64,000 nucleotides of DNA from Mycobacterium sp. DL99 (GCF_004762045.1 NZ_SJOM01000007.1:4093451-4157450), one strand, 5' to 3'. Shown: positions 41,944 to 51,035, counted from the first letter of the stretch. Notes: generated from the sequence alone by a model not told the origin. Numbers and translations are program-made.

Positions 41944-43991
41944 CGGGCACCTCCGGCAGCTGTCGGGGCGAGGGCGAGTTCACCGTGATGCAGGTGCAGC
42001 GTGCGCGGGCACAGGCCCTCGAGTCCGGTGAAATCGTGCGAGATGACGACGACGGTCAGCCCGTTGTTGCGCCGCAGGTCCTCCAGCAACCGCAGCAGCC
42101 CCCGTTGGCTGGCGGCATCCAGTCCGGCCAGCGGCTCGTCGAGGATCAGCGCGCGCGGCGAGCGGGCCAACAATCCGGCCAGTACGACGCGACGCATCTG
42201 ACCGCCCGAGAGCTGGTCGATACGGCGCTGGGCCAGTGCGGCATCCAGTCCGACCATCTCCAGCGCCCCCGCGACGCGGTCGTGCTCGCGCGCCGAGAAG
42301 CCTGCAGCGGAGGCGATTTCACGCCCCACCGTGGGGCGCATCAATTGCAGCCGGGCGGCCTGGAACGAGATCGCCACCGAACCCACCTGCTGCGCCACCG
42401 GAACCCCGTCGAGCAGGCAGGCGCCGTAGGTGGGAACCGTCAGCCCGGCCATGATCCAGGCCAGGGTCGATTTGCCGGAACCGTTCAGGCCGTGCACCAG
42501 GACTCCGTCGCCCTCGTTGACGGTGAACGTGATGTCACGCAAAGCCGTTTTCGCCCAAGGGGTTCCGCTGGCGTACTCGTGTCCGACACCGGTCAGTTCC
42601 AGCACCGGCGCGGCGTTGTGCACGACGGGCGTTGCGGCGACGGGCACCGCGGAGGTCTGCACCATGTCGGTGTTGTCTGCGGTGCCGCCGTTGCCGTTGA
42701 GCATCACGGTGCGGTCGGCGGAATCAGCCTCGTCGTTGTAGTGCGTGATGTGCACCAACGACATCTGGTGATGATCCGTCAGCCCCGACAAGACGTTCAT
42801 CAAGGTGTCGCGGCCCTGTTGGTCGACCATGCTGGTGACCTCGTCGGCGATCAGCAGCGAGGGTTCGCGGGCCAGCGCCCCGGCGACGGCCAATCGTTGC
42901 AGTTCGCCACCGGACAATCCCCCGGTGTCACGTTCGGCCAGGCCGGAGAGTCCCACTTCGGCCAGGAGCCGCTCCACATCGACGGTCGTGCCGACGGGCA
43001 GTCCCCACACCACGTCGTCAGCCACCCGGCTCCCGAGTACCTGGCTTTCCGGATGTTGCATCACCACTGCGGTGCCGCCGATGCGGCCCAGCCCCACGGC
43101 GCCGGCCCGCTCGATGCTGCCCGCGGTGGGTTGGCGCCCGGCCAGCATGAGCATGAGAGTCGTCTTGCCCGAGCCGTTCGGCCCGGTCACCGCGACATGC
43201 TCGCCGGGCTGCAATTCCATCGACACCGGGCCCAGCGCGTCGCGCTCGACGCCGGGGTACCGGAACCGCACGTCGATCAACCGGGCCGGCACAGGAGCGA
43301 TCGGCGCTGCGTCGTCCTCGTCCTCGTCCTCGGCGTCGAGCTTGTGGACGTCCGGGACCCCGAGCAGCCGGGCCAGGATGCGCGAAAGGGCCCACCAGCC
43401 GATCATGCTGATCGAGGTGATGCTGGCGATGCCGAGGAACAGCATGAGCACCGGCCAGTAGTCGATCATCGTGGCAAAGATGTTCCTGAGCGGTGCGGCG
43501 GCCACGTCGATCACCGGAATGCGCTCGAGCACCTTGGCGATCCCTTCGATGCCTGCGCTCAGCGAGTCGAAGATCAAGCTGCGCAACCTCGTCAACACGG
43601 TGAGCGCCACGATGATCGCCGATCCGAACAGCGCCCCGGCCACGATGGCGGCCACGAACGCCGTGCCGGTGCCGCGGCCACGGCGCTTGACCACGCCGGT
43701 CAGTCCGCCGATGTAGGCACAGTCGAAGACTGTCATCGCTCCGCCCATGCCGGCGATCAGGAAGGCGATCGTGCCCGCGGCGACGGTGGCCGCGAGCAGC
43801 ACCCGCAGCCGGTAGCGGTAGGCCAGCAGACCCATGGGCACCGTTCCGAGCACCGAAAGCCCTCCGGCGAACGGCACCACCACGGCGATGATCGCGGTGG
43901 CCGCACAGAGTGCAGCCATCACCGCGGCCTGCGCAAGCTCGCCGGGAGTGAGGCCGCGCCGAGGCGTCGTCGCCGGGGGTATCGCGGTCAT
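41940..43991 (-). CDS. fused ECF transporter: membrane S-like domain plus two ATPase domains
   Basis: A 683-residue fusion. Residues 1-210 hold about six hydrophobic helices (S-component-like), residues 219-228 an acidic linker (DAEDEDEDDA), residues 235-435 the first ABC ATPase (Walker A GPNGSGKTT 270-278, LSGGE 359-363, Walker B 379-384) and residues 463-683 the second (Walker A GLNGSGKST 501-509, LSGGQ 594-598, LILDEP 615-620). One chain thus supplies the substrate subunit and both EcfA ATPases, with CbiQ from the next gene. From memory it is the Rv2326c type. Substrate unknown. Confidence 0.87.
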   Translation of the reverse strand: MTAIPPATTPRRGLTPGELAQAAVMAALCAATAIIAVVVPFAGGLSVLGTVPMGLLAYRYRLRVLLAATVAAGTIAFLIAGMGGAMTVFDCAYIGGLTGVVKRRGRGTGTAFVAAIVAGALFGSAIIVALTVLTRLRSLIFDSLSAGIEGIAKVLERIPVIDVAAAPLRNIFATMIDYWPVLMLFLGIASITSISMIGWWALSRILARLLGVPDVHKLDAEDEDEDDAAPIAPVPARLIDVRFRYPGVERDALGPVSMELQPGEHVAVTGPNGSGKTTLMLMLAGRQPTAGSIERAGAVGLGRIGGTAVVMQHPESQVLGSRVADDVVWGLPVGTTVDVERLLAEVGLSGLAERDTGGLSGGELQRLAVAGALAREPSLLIADEVTSMVDQQGRDTLMNVLSGLTDHHQMSLVHITHYNDEADSADRTVMLNGNGGTADNTDMVQTSAVPVAATPVVHNAAPVLELTGVGHEYASGTPWAKTALRDITFTVNEGDGVLVHGLNGSGKSTLAWIMAGLTVPTYGACLLDGVPVAQQVGSVAISFQAARLQLMRPTVGREIASAAGFSAREHDRVAGALEMVGLDAALAQRRIDQLSGGQMRRVVLAGLLARSPRALILDEPLAGLDAASQRGLLRLLEDLRRNNGLTVVVISHDFTGLEGLCPRTLHLHHGELALAPTAAGGAR

Positions 43992-44066
43992 CGTTCGATT
44001 CTGCCAGCCGCGATCGCGGGTGTCGGGTGCCCGTCATGTGAGCGCGGGCACGCCCGCCGACTAGAC

Positions 44067-44085
44067 TACATAGTAAATCTATGTA
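44067..44085. promoter_or_regulatory. MarR-type operator TACATAG-N5-CTATGTA
   Basis: Perfect 7-bp arms, TACATAG (44067-44073) and CTATGTA (44079-44085), around TAAAT, 11 bases before the ATG of the MarR gene. The dyad overlaps the AT-rich -10 area, so binding would block transcription of the MarR-MFS operon. The close start suggests a leaderless message. Confidence 0.75.
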
Positions 44086-44095
44086 ATATGGGGGG

Positions 44096-44572
44096 ATGTC
44101 GACCCCGACCGAGGATGCCACGGTATCCGACGACACCGAACTCGGCGCTGACCTGTTGGCAGTCGTCGCCCGGTTGAACCGGCTGGCCACCCAGCGCACC
44201 CGGCTACCACTGCCCTGGGCTCAGGCCCGGCTGCTGTCCACCATCGAAGATCAAGGCGAGGCACGAATCTCCGACCTCGCCTATCTCGATCACTGCTCCC
44301 AGCCGACCATGACCACCCAGGTTCGCCGTCTGGAAGACGCCGGCCTGGTGTCACGCACCACCGATCCCGGCGATGCCCGCGCGGTTTTGATCCGCATCAC
44401 CGAGCAGGGCCGGCAGACCCTGGAGCAGGCCAGGGCCGATCGCGCCGCCGTGATCAACCCGCGGCTCGAACGCCTGACCGCCGAGGAGCGCAAGACGTTG
44501 GCAGCTTCCGTCGACATCGTTCGACGGTTGCTCACCGACGTCGACGAGCATCCACTGCCGCTCAAAAACTAG
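44096..44572 (+). CDS. MarR family transcriptional regulator
   Basis: A 158-residue winged-helix protein. The recognition region is ISDLAYLDHCSQPTMTTQVRRLEDAGLVSRT, followed by the wing DPGDARAVLIRITEQGR, the classic MarR pattern. It probably represses itself and the MFS exporter gene 18 bases downstream through the dyad at 44067-44085, released by a small ligand. From memory it is the Rv2327 type. No ribosome-binding site is separate from the ATG. Confidence 0.9.
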   Translation: MSTPTEDATVSDDTELGADLLAVVARLNRLATQRTRLPLPWAQARLLSTIEDQGEARISDLAYLDHCSQPTMTTQVRRLEDAGLVSRTTDPGDARAVLIRITEQGRQTLEQARADRAAVINPRLERLTAEERKTLAASVDIVRRLLTDVDEHPLPLKN

Positions 44573-44590
44573 ATAGGAGTTACCGCCCTG

Positions 44591-45802
44591 ATGTGGCGCC
44601 AACCCAAGGCCGTATGGGCCGTCGCTTTTGCCTCCGTCGTCGCCTTCATGGGCATCGGACTGGTCGATCCCATCCTCAAACCGATCGCCGACAACCTCGA
44701 CGCCTCGCCGTCCCAGGTGTCGTTGCTGTTCACCAGCTACATGGCGGTGATGGGCGTGGCGATGCTGATCACCGGCGTGGTGGCCAGCCGCATCGGCCCC
44801 AAGCGCACCCTGCTCCTCGGCCTGGTGATCATCATCGCCGGGGCCGGCCTGGCCGGGATGAGCGACACCGTGATGGAGATCGTGGGCTGGCGCGCACTCT
44901 GGGGCCTGGGCAACGCCCTGTTCATCGCCACGGCGCTGGCCACCATCGTCAACTCCGCGAAAGGCTCTGTGGCACAAGCCATCATCCTCTATGAGGCAGC
45001 GCTGGGCCTGGGCATCGCGGTCGGCCCGCTGGTCGGCGGCGTACTCGGCTCGATCTCCTGGCGCGGCCCGTTCTTCGGCGTCTCGGCGCTGATGGCCTTC
45101 GCCCTGGTGATCACCGCCTTCCTGCTCCCGGCCACGCCACGCGCCGAACGCGCCACCACACTTGCCGATCCGTTCCGGGCGTTGCGCCACCGCGGACTGC
45201 TCGGCGTCTCGATCACCGCACTGTTCTACAACTTCGGGTTCTTCACCCTGCTGGCCTTCACCCCGTTCCCGCTGGACATGACCGCCCATCAGATCGGGCT
45301 GATCTTCTTCGGCTGGGGTCTGGCGTTGGCGTTCACCTCCGTGGTGGTTGCCCCACGGCTGCAGCACCGTTTCGGCACGGTGCGGGTACTCATCCTCAAC
45401 CTGCTCGCCTTCACCGCCGTGCTGGCCGTGATGGCGGTGTGGACGGATTCCAAGGCAGTCCTGGCATCGGGTGTGGTGATCGCCGGCCTGTTCATCGGCA
45501 TCAACAACACGCTGATCACCGAAACCGTGATGAAGGCGGCCCCGGTGGAGCGTGGTGTCGCCTCGGCGGCCTACAGCTTCCTGCGCTTCGGCGGTGCCGC
45601 CGTGGCGCCCTGGCTGGCCGGAGTGCTCGGCGAGAAGGTCAGTGTGCACCTGCCGTACTGGGTGGGCGCGGTCGCCGTGCTGGCCGGTGCCGGTGTGCTG
45701 ACCCTGACCCGTCCGCACCTCGTCGGGATCGATGTCGAAGAGGACGAACTCGACGAGATGACCGACGAGGCGACTGCGGTCACGGTCGGCTCCGACAGCT
45801 GA
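44591..45802 (+). CDS. MFS transporter, probable drug exporter
   Basis: A 403-residue major facilitator protein with 12 hydrophobic helices. The loop 2-3 motif is ASRIGPKRTLLLG, motif A of the family. YEAALGLGIAVGPLVGG is the motif C of drug:proton antiporters. The C-terminus is acidic (DVEEDELDEMTDE). Transcribed with the MarR gene, which fits a regulated exporter of a toxic compound. The substrate cannot be read. Confidence 0.87.
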   Translation: MWRQPKAVWAVAFASVVAFMGIGLVDPILKPIADNLDASPSQVSLLFTSYMAVMGVAMLITGVVASRIGPKRTLLLGLVIIIAGAGLAGMSDTVMEIVGWRALWGLGNALFIATALATIVNSAKGSVAQAIILYEAALGLGIAVGPLVGGVLGSISWRGPFFGVSALMAFALVITAFLLPATPRAERATTLADPFRALRHRGLLGVSITALFYNFGFFTLLAFTPFPLDMTAHQIGLIFFGWGLALAFTSVVVAPRLQHRFGTVRVLILNLLAFTAVLAVMAVWTDSKAVLASGVVIAGLFIGINNTLITETVMKAAPVERGVASAAYSFLRFGGAAVAPWLAGVLGEKVSVHLPYWVGAVAVLAGAGVLTLTRPHLVGIDVEEDELDEMTDEATAVTVGSDS

Positions 45803-45847
45803 CGCCGGCGGCGAATCCCACCCCGAGCGTCGGCAACGCTCCCCACA

Positions 45848-46534
45848 ATGGGTGACATGTCGCAACAGTTCGACGGCGAGGCCCGGTTGTCATGGGTTCT
45901 GGCCGGCCTGGCCGGACTACTGGGGGCAGCGGCGTTCACCCATTCGGCGGGGTACTTCGTCACCTTCATGACGGGCAATACCGAGCGGGCCTTCCTCGGG
46001 CTGTTCCAGGACGAGACGTGGCTGGCGATCGGCGCCGCACTACTGTTGGCATCCTTTGTCGGCGGTGTGGTGATCGCATCGCTGTGCCGCCGCCATCTCT
46101 GGGTCAATCACCCGCATGGCGCCACCGTGCTGACGACGCTGGCGCTGGTGGTGTCCACTGTGGTCGACATCCTCGAACGCGGCTGGACGGCCCGCGATGT
46201 TCCGTACGTCCCAATCCTGTTCGTGGCCTTCGGCATCGGCGCATTGAACACGTCGTTCGTGAAGGACGGTGAGGTGTCGATCCCGCTCAGCTATGTGACC
46301 GGGACGCTGGTGAAAATGGGACAGGGCATCGAACGCCACATCAGCGGAGGCCGGCTGAGTGATTGGCTGGGATATTTCCTGCTCTGGGCCGGATTCGCCG
46401 GCGGCGCCGTCGTCGGTGGGCTCATCAGCGTCGTGGTCAGCGGATCCCAGATGCTGCTCGTGGCCACCCTCGTGTGTGGGATCACCGCGGGGTACACGTA
46501 CTTCTACTTCGATCGCCACGCGTTGTTGAAATAG
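45848..46534 (+). CDS. DUF1275 (YoaK-type) membrane protein
   Basis: A 228-residue membrane protein with about six hydrophobic helices. The family motif is seen as FVTFMTGNTERAFLGL near the N-terminus, and SYVTGTLVKMGQ in the second half repeats the V-TGT/N pattern. DUF1275 proteins are of unknown function. An ATG 9 bases further in (MSQQF) is an alternative start. It is followed 12 bases past its stop by the 57-bp palindromic element, which may terminate it. Confidence 0.8.
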   Translation: MGDMSQQFDGEARLSWVLAGLAGLLGAAAFTHSAGYFVTFMTGNTERAFLGLFQDETWLAIGAALLLASFVGGVVIASLCRRHLWVNHPHGATVLTTLALVVSTVVDILERGWTARDVPYVPILFVAFGIGALNTSFVKDGEVSIPLSYVTGTLVKMGQGIERHISGGRLSDWLGYFLLWAGFAGGAVVGGLISVVVSGSQMLLVATLVCGITAGYTYFYFDRHALLK

Positions 46535-46545
46535 CGGCCGAGCGC

Positions 46546-46602
46546 CGAGATTGACGTGAGGGTCATGATCCGGCGAGATTCACGACCCTCACGTCAATCT
46601 CG
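46546..46602. terminator. 57-bp palindromic element, copy 2, terminator-like
   Basis: Arms CGAGATTGACGTGAGGGTC (46546-46564) and GACCCTCACGTCAATCTCG (46584-46602) are perfectly complementary over 19 bp with a 19-nt loop. It lies 12 bases past the DUF1275 stop. It aligns end to end with the 57-bp element at 38129-38185. Confidence 0.75.
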
Positions 46603-46625
46603 ATGCGCCACACACGATCAGACTC

Positions 46626-46685
46626 CGCGTGTGTAACGCCATGGCGGAAAAACCGGCCCGAAACCGCCATGGCGCTACCCACGCG
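46626..46685. terminator. second long hairpin in the convergent intergenic region
   Basis: Arms 46626-46647 and 46664-46685 (22 nt each, complementary at 20 positions, including the perfect CGCCATGGCGG core) enclose a 16-nt loop. It ends one base before the stop codon of the minus-strand hypothetical gene, so it should terminate that gene. No T-run is present. Confidence 0.75.
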
Positions 46686-46686
46686 A

Positions 46687-47157
46687 TCAGGTGTGCCGAT
46701 GAGTCCAACGAACAGGGTGTCCGAGCGCCGCGCCGACCAGCGCCAGCTTGTCTTCGCCCATCGCGTACACCGGGTCTCGCGCCGCGACCGACCAGGACGC
46801 GAAGCCCTGGGGCGCGTCGTACACCAGATCGTTCAATGAAGTCCGAGTGCCACAACACGGCGTCGTCACATCCAGCGGCCAGAACCCCATGGCATCCGTC
46901 CACGCACGGTTCAACTGGGCAACCCACCACTCCATGTTCTTCGGGTTCTCGCCCACCAAAGTCCCGCATGCCGGGCAACCGATGGTTTCAAGGCACTCAC
47001 CGGCGTCCTCCAACACCACCCGGCCGGGCCGGTTCACCTTGATCTCGATATCGCTTCCCATGAGCACCTCGAACACGGCACGCGCGGCGTCCTCGCGATC
47101 CAGGCTGGGAACCCATCGCGGATCGGTCGGAAACACGGCATACCATTCGACGCTCAC
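46687..47157 (-). CDS. hypothetical protein with zinc-ribbon-like cysteines
   Basis: A 156-residue soluble protein. A CPACG knuckle around residue 60 and a TPCCGT pair around residue 100 could form a zinc ribbon, with a tryptophan-rich stretch (MEWWVAQLNRAW) between them. I do not recognise the family; it resembles small actinobacterial hypothetical proteins of the same type. The GTG at 47157 (VSVEWYAVFP) has GGGAAG 8 bases upstream; a GTG at 47175 is also in frame. It ends right at the hairpin 46626-46685. Confidence 0.65.
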   Translation of the reverse strand: MSVEWYAVFPTDPRWVPSLDREDAARAVFEVLMGSDIEIKVNRPGRVVLEDAGECLETIGCPACGTLVGENPKNMEWWVAQLNRAWTDAMGFWPLDVTTPCCGTRTSLNDLVYDAPQGFASWSVAARDPVYAMGEDKLALVGAALGHPVRWTHRHT

Positions 47158-47202
47158 GAAGCAATCTTCCCGCACACCCGAGGCGGGCCAGACCGCGAAT
47201 TC

Positions 47203-48264
47203 TCACATCGCGAACAACAGGAACTGCGTCACCTGCGTGGGCGAGAAGTTGTCGTCGCTGACCGCGATCACCGATTGCCGACCGTCGGCAAGCTTGGGCC
47301 CCAACGTGATTCCCTCGATGTTGTCCAGCGGCGTCAGGCCTGGCGTGGTGGTCAGATCCGCCAGCAGCGTCTTGGTCATCTCGGTGGAGCCCTCGACGAT
47401 GCCGGCCCGGTAGATCCGCAGCGCCACGTGCGTCCCGAATCCACGCTCGATCACCAGAAAGCTGCTGTCGTCGAGCGCCACCAGATCCGACAATCCGTTG
47501 TCTCCGCCCGGCCCGGCGGTGACCGGGTCCAGCGGATAGGTGTACTGGCCGCTGACCGCCCCGGATTCCGCGTCGAAGCGGACGACCCGCGTCACCGCAC
47601 CGTGCTGCTCATCCGGTGGCGGACCGTCGTCATAGCCGGGCCCCTCCATGGCCGCCCACAGATACCGTCCGTCCGGTGTCAGGGTCAGCCCTTCCAGCGT
47701 GCTGTTACGCCGCGGGCCGTGTTCGCCGGCCGACATCCGCAACCCGTCGGGCAACGCGAATTCGCCGAGAAAGCTACCGTCGAGGGCGGCGGTCCGCACC
47801 CACGGGTCCAGCAGGATCGGCGCACCCGGCCCCTCGACCCGCCGCTCCCCCTCGCTGGTCCAGTACAACCGTTGTCGGCGGGCATCGAAGGCGATGGCCT
47901 CGGGGTCGGGCGGCACCACGGGCGGCTGCACGTTGCTGTTCAACGGGCCGAACGGCTGTGCGTCGCGGTCCAGCCACGGATGGGTGGCGACGAACTCGAC
48001 GTCACCGATACCGTTTTCCGACAACGTGATCCGCGCAGTGTAGAAGCGCGCCGGGCCCTTCGCGGAACGGTCGTCGCTGATGATGTAGTACAGGTCGTCG
48101 GCCGCGTCATAGCTGATCCCTGACAGTCCACCGATCACCGTGCCGTCCAGCACGGCGCCGGAAGCCACCTGACGCTGACCGAGGTAGTCGAGGCCGGGCG
48201 TGGCCTGGGCCGGCCCGCACGCCGACAACACCAGGGCGCCGGCCAGCAGGATTGGACGCAGCAT
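47203..48264 (-). CDS. esterase-like phytase-family lipoprotein
   Basis: A 353-residue secreted protein with the lipobox LVLSAC (Cys16). The mature part is a beta-propeller-like esterase-phytase domain: GGLSGISYDAADDLYYIISDD near the N-terminus, EGLTLTPDGRYLWAAMEGP in the middle and DNIEGITLGPKLADGRQSVIAVSDDNF at the end, the pattern of the esterase-like phytase family. It may hydrolyse phosphate or carboxyl esters outside the membrane. It starts at the last base of the metal transporter gene, so the two are coupled. Confidence 0.8.
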   Translation of the reverse strand: MLRPILLAGALVLSACGPAQATPGLDYLGQRQVASGAVLDGTVIGGLSGISYDAADDLYYIISDDRSAKGPARFYTARITLSENGIGDVEFVATHPWLDRDAQPFGPLNSNVQPPVVPPDPEAIAFDARRQRLYWTSEGERRVEGPGAPILLDPWVRTAALDGSFLGEFALPDGLRMSAGEHGPRRNSTLEGLTLTPDGRYLWAAMEGPGYDDGPPPDEQHGAVTRVVRFDAESGAVSGQYTYPLDPVTAGPGGDNGLSDLVALDDSSFLVIERGFGTHVALRIYRAGIVEGSTEMTKTLLADLTTTPGLTPLDNIEGITLGPKLADGRQSVIAVSDDNFSPTQVTQFLLFAM

Positions 48265-48998
48265 CAGGTGATGACGGCACCGACCAGGATGCCGACGGCG
48301 TAGGTGGCCGCGATCGCAACCGCCCCGAACACCAATTGCCGCAGCCCCGCGATGGCCACCGGTTTACGGGTGAACTTCGCCGCCACGCCACCGGCGATCA
48401 ACAGACCCACCCCACCGCAGGCCAGACCGGCCCACAACGATTCGAAGCCGAGCAGATACGGGATGAGCGGGACGATCGCACCGATCGCGAACAACACGAA
48501 GGACGAGCCGCCTGCCACCCACGGCGACGGCTTCTCCGTCGGGTGCACGCCCAATTCCTGCACGAGGTGAAAGTTCAAGGCCCGATTCTGGTCGCGATGG
48601 ATTTCCTCACTGGCCTTCGTCGCCGTCTCGGCCGTCATCCCCATCTCCTGGAGCATGGCCACCAGTTCCGCCTGCTCTGCCTCGGGATTCTTGCGGAACG
48701 ACCGCTGCTCAACCTTGACCTCGGAATCGACCTGCTCGTTGGACGTCGTCACCGAGGTGTATTCACCCAGTGCCATCGAGAAAGCACCCGCCAACAGCCC
48801 TGCTACACCGCTGAGCACCACAGTCTGGGCCGACGCGCTGGCCCCGACACCGGCGATCAACGCGGTATTGCTGACCAGACCGTCCATCGCGCCGAAGGTC
48901 GCCGCGCGCAGCCACCCACCGGTGACATCGGCATGCCGGTGATAGCTCACATGCGGCAACCCGGTGGGAGACAGTGACTTACCGACCGAATCCGGCAT
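48264..48998 (-). CDS. VIT1/CCC1-family iron/manganese transporter
   Basis: A 244-residue membrane protein. The first helix region carries WLRAATFGAMDGLVSNTALIAGV, the VIT1/CCC1 signature. A long charged, Glu-rich cytoplasmic segment (about 80-145) between helices 2 and 3 would be the metal-binding domain, and three C-terminal helices complete the five. Such proteins export or sequester Fe(II) or Mn(II). Coupling to an esterase-phytase lipoprotein is unexplained. Confidence 0.85.
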   Translation of the reverse strand: MPDSVGKSLSPTGLPHVSYHRHADVTGGWLRAATFGAMDGLVSNTALIAGVGASASAQTVVLSGVAGLLAGAFSMALGEYTSVTTSNEQVDSEVKVEQRSFRKNPEAEQAELVAMLQEMGMTAETATKASEEIHRDQNRALNFHLVQELGVHPTEKPSPWVAGGSSFVLFAIGAIVPLIPYLLGFESLWAGLACGGVGLLIAGGVAAKFTRKPVAIAGLRQLVFGAVAIAATYAVGILVGAVIT

Positions 48999-49106
48999 GG
49001 CGTCAGTCTTTCGCGCCGAGGTCGAGCTTGTCCAGGAAGGCTTGCCTTCCCAACAGATACCGGGTCAACCGTCCTATTACCGCCGCCGCACGCGTTACCG
49101 TCGGAT

Positions 49107-51029
49107 ATGACCTCCACTGCCGAGCATCTGCGAAACACGCTGGACGGCCGTTGGCGCGACGTCAAGAACGCCATGCGGACCACGTTGTCGGACGAGATCT
49201 TCCGGCCGCACTACACCCCCAACACTGCGATCGCCCGGGCCAAGGTGACCGAGCAGCTCAAGATCATGGCGGCGGCCGGCGCAGCCGAGGACGGCTTCCG
49301 TAAAGAACACGGCGGCAACGGCGACGTGGGCGCGGCCATCACGCGCATCGAGATGCTGGCCATGAGCGACCTGTCGCTCATGGTGAAGGCCGGGGTCCAA
49401 TGGGGCCTGTTCGGCGGCGCCATCGAGAATCTGGGCACCGAGCGCCACCACAAGGCTTACGTGCGCCGGCTCATCGACCTGGACCTGCTGGGCTGTTTCG
49501 CGATGACCGAGACCGGTCACGGCAGCGATGTGCAGGCACTGGAGACCACCGCCACCTACGATCCGACGACCGAGGAATTCGTCATTCACTCCCCCACCCC
49601 CACCGCGCGCAAGGACTACATCGGCGGGGCCGCCGAAACCGCCCGGGTGTCAACTGTTTTCGCACAATTGATCACCCCGGACGGTGAAGGGCACGGCGTG
49701 CACTGCTTCGTGGTGCCCATCCGTGACGACGAGGGCAATGACCTGCCCGGTGTGACGACCTCGGACTGCCACTACAAGGGCGGCCTGCCCGGCGTCGACA
49801 ACGGACGCATCGTGTTCGACCGTGTGCGCGTCCCACGGGAGAACCTGCTCAACCGCTATGCCGACGTCGCCCCCGACGGCACCTACAGCTCACCGATCGA
49901 GAATCCTGGCCGGCGATTCTTCACCATGCTGGGCACCCTGATCCGGGGCCGGGTCACCGTCGCCGGCAGCGCCTCGGCCGCGGCCCGGGTGGCACTGGAC
50001 ATCGCCACCCGATATGCGTTGGAACGCAGGCAGTTCGAAGCCCCGAAGAGCAACCAGGAAGTCCTCATCATGGACTACCTGGTGCATCAGCGCCGGCTGC
50101 TTCCGTTGATCGCCAAGTCCTACGCGCTGCAGTTCGCCCAGAACGAACTGGTGGCCAAGTGCCATGAGTTGCAGACCTCCGACGATCCCGATGCCGAGGA
50201 GCAGCGCGAACTGGAGGCCCGCGCGGCCGGACTGAAAGCCGCCAACACCTGGCATGCCAGCCGCGCCATCCAGGAAGCGCGCGAAGCCTGCGGCGGCGCA
50301 GGCTATCTCGCGGAGAACCGGTTGATCGCCCTGCGCGCCGACACCGACGTGTTCACCACTTTCGAGGGCGACAACCATGTGCTCACCCAACTGGTGGCCA
50401 AAGAGCTGCTCACCGCCTACGCCGACGACATCAAGGGCATGAGCCCGGTCGAATGGGTCCGGTTCGCGGCCAACTACGCCGGTGAGCGGGTGCTGAAACG
50501 CACTGCCGCCGAGACCATCATCCAAACCGTCCTGGACACCCGCCAGGACAACGAGGAGGAGGGCAGCCTGTTCAACCGCGGTACCCAGGTCAAAATGTTC
50601 GAGGACCGCGAGGAATACATGCTGGCCTCGGTGGCCCGGCGACTGCAGGGCAAGGCCAAGGAGATGTCGGCCTTCGACGCGTTCAACGCCGTCCAGGACC
50701 ACGTGCTGCATGCCGCGCAGGCGCACATCGACCGCGTCATCCTAGAAGCGTTCGTCGCCGGCATCGACGCCTGCGAGGACGACACCGCACGCGAACTCCT
50801 CGACGATGTCTGCGATCTGTACGCACTGTCGGCGATCGAGCAGGACAAGGCCTGGTTCATCGAGCACCGTTTCCTGTCCACCGAACGTGCCAAGGCCGTG
50901 ACGCGCGGGATCAACGAACGGTGTCGCTCACTGCGCCCGCATGTCGAAACCCTCGTCGACGGGTTCGGCATCCCCGAGCAGTTGCGCTACGCGGCGATGC
51001 TCGACCCCGCCGAGCTGGTCAACGGCTGA
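49107..51029 (+). CDS. long acyl-CoA dehydrogenase (acyl-CoA oxidase-like)
   Basis: A 640-residue flavoenzyme, longer than usual acyl-CoA dehydrogenases (about 390) and close to acyl-CoA oxidases. It has the ACAD motif LLGCFAMTETGHGSDVQAL, the middle beta domain with a DYIGGAAETARVSTVFAQL segment, the helical domain with RRQFEAPKSNQEVLIMDYLVHQRRLLP, and REACGGAGYLAENRLIALRADTDVFTTFEGDNHVL holding the catalytic-type Glu near the C-terminal helices, followed by an extra 200-residue domain. It would start beta-oxidation of long or branched acyl-CoA. Oxidase versus dehydrogenase activity cannot be decided here. Confidence 0.85.
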   Translation: MTSTAEHLRNTLDGRWRDVKNAMRTTLSDEIFRPHYTPNTAIARAKVTEQLKIMAAAGAAEDGFRKEHGGNGDVGAAITRIEMLAMSDLSLMVKAGVQWGLFGGAIENLGTERHHKAYVRRLIDLDLLGCFAMTETGHGSDVQALETTATYDPTTEEFVIHSPTPTARKDYIGGAAETARVSTVFAQLITPDGEGHGVHCFVVPIRDDEGNDLPGVTTSDCHYKGGLPGVDNGRIVFDRVRVPRENLLNRYADVAPDGTYSSPIENPGRRFFTMLGTLIRGRVTVAGSASAAARVALDIATRYALERRQFEAPKSNQEVLIMDYLVHQRRLLPLIAKSYALQFAQNELVAKCHELQTSDDPDAEEQRELEARAAGLKAANTWHASRAIQEAREACGGAGYLAENRLIALRADTDVFTTFEGDNHVLTQLVAKELLTAYADDIKGMSPVEWVRFAANYAGERVLKRTAAETIIQTVLDTRQDNEEEGSLFNRGTQVKMFEDREEYMLASVARRLQGKAKEMSAFDAFNAVQDHVLHAAQAHIDRVILEAFVAGIDACEDDTARELLDDVCDLYALSAIEQDKAWFIEHRFLSTERAKAVTRGINERCRSLRPHVETLVDGFGIPEQLRYAAMLDPAELVNG

Positions 51030-51035
51030 GGCGTC

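Noticed and set aside
41928..44177. Very long open frame on the plus strand opposite the ECF transporter genes
   Set aside because: It is antisense to a gene with full ABC motifs; the peptide is rich in His, Arg, Gln and Gly with no domain, as expected for shadow frames in high-GC DNA.
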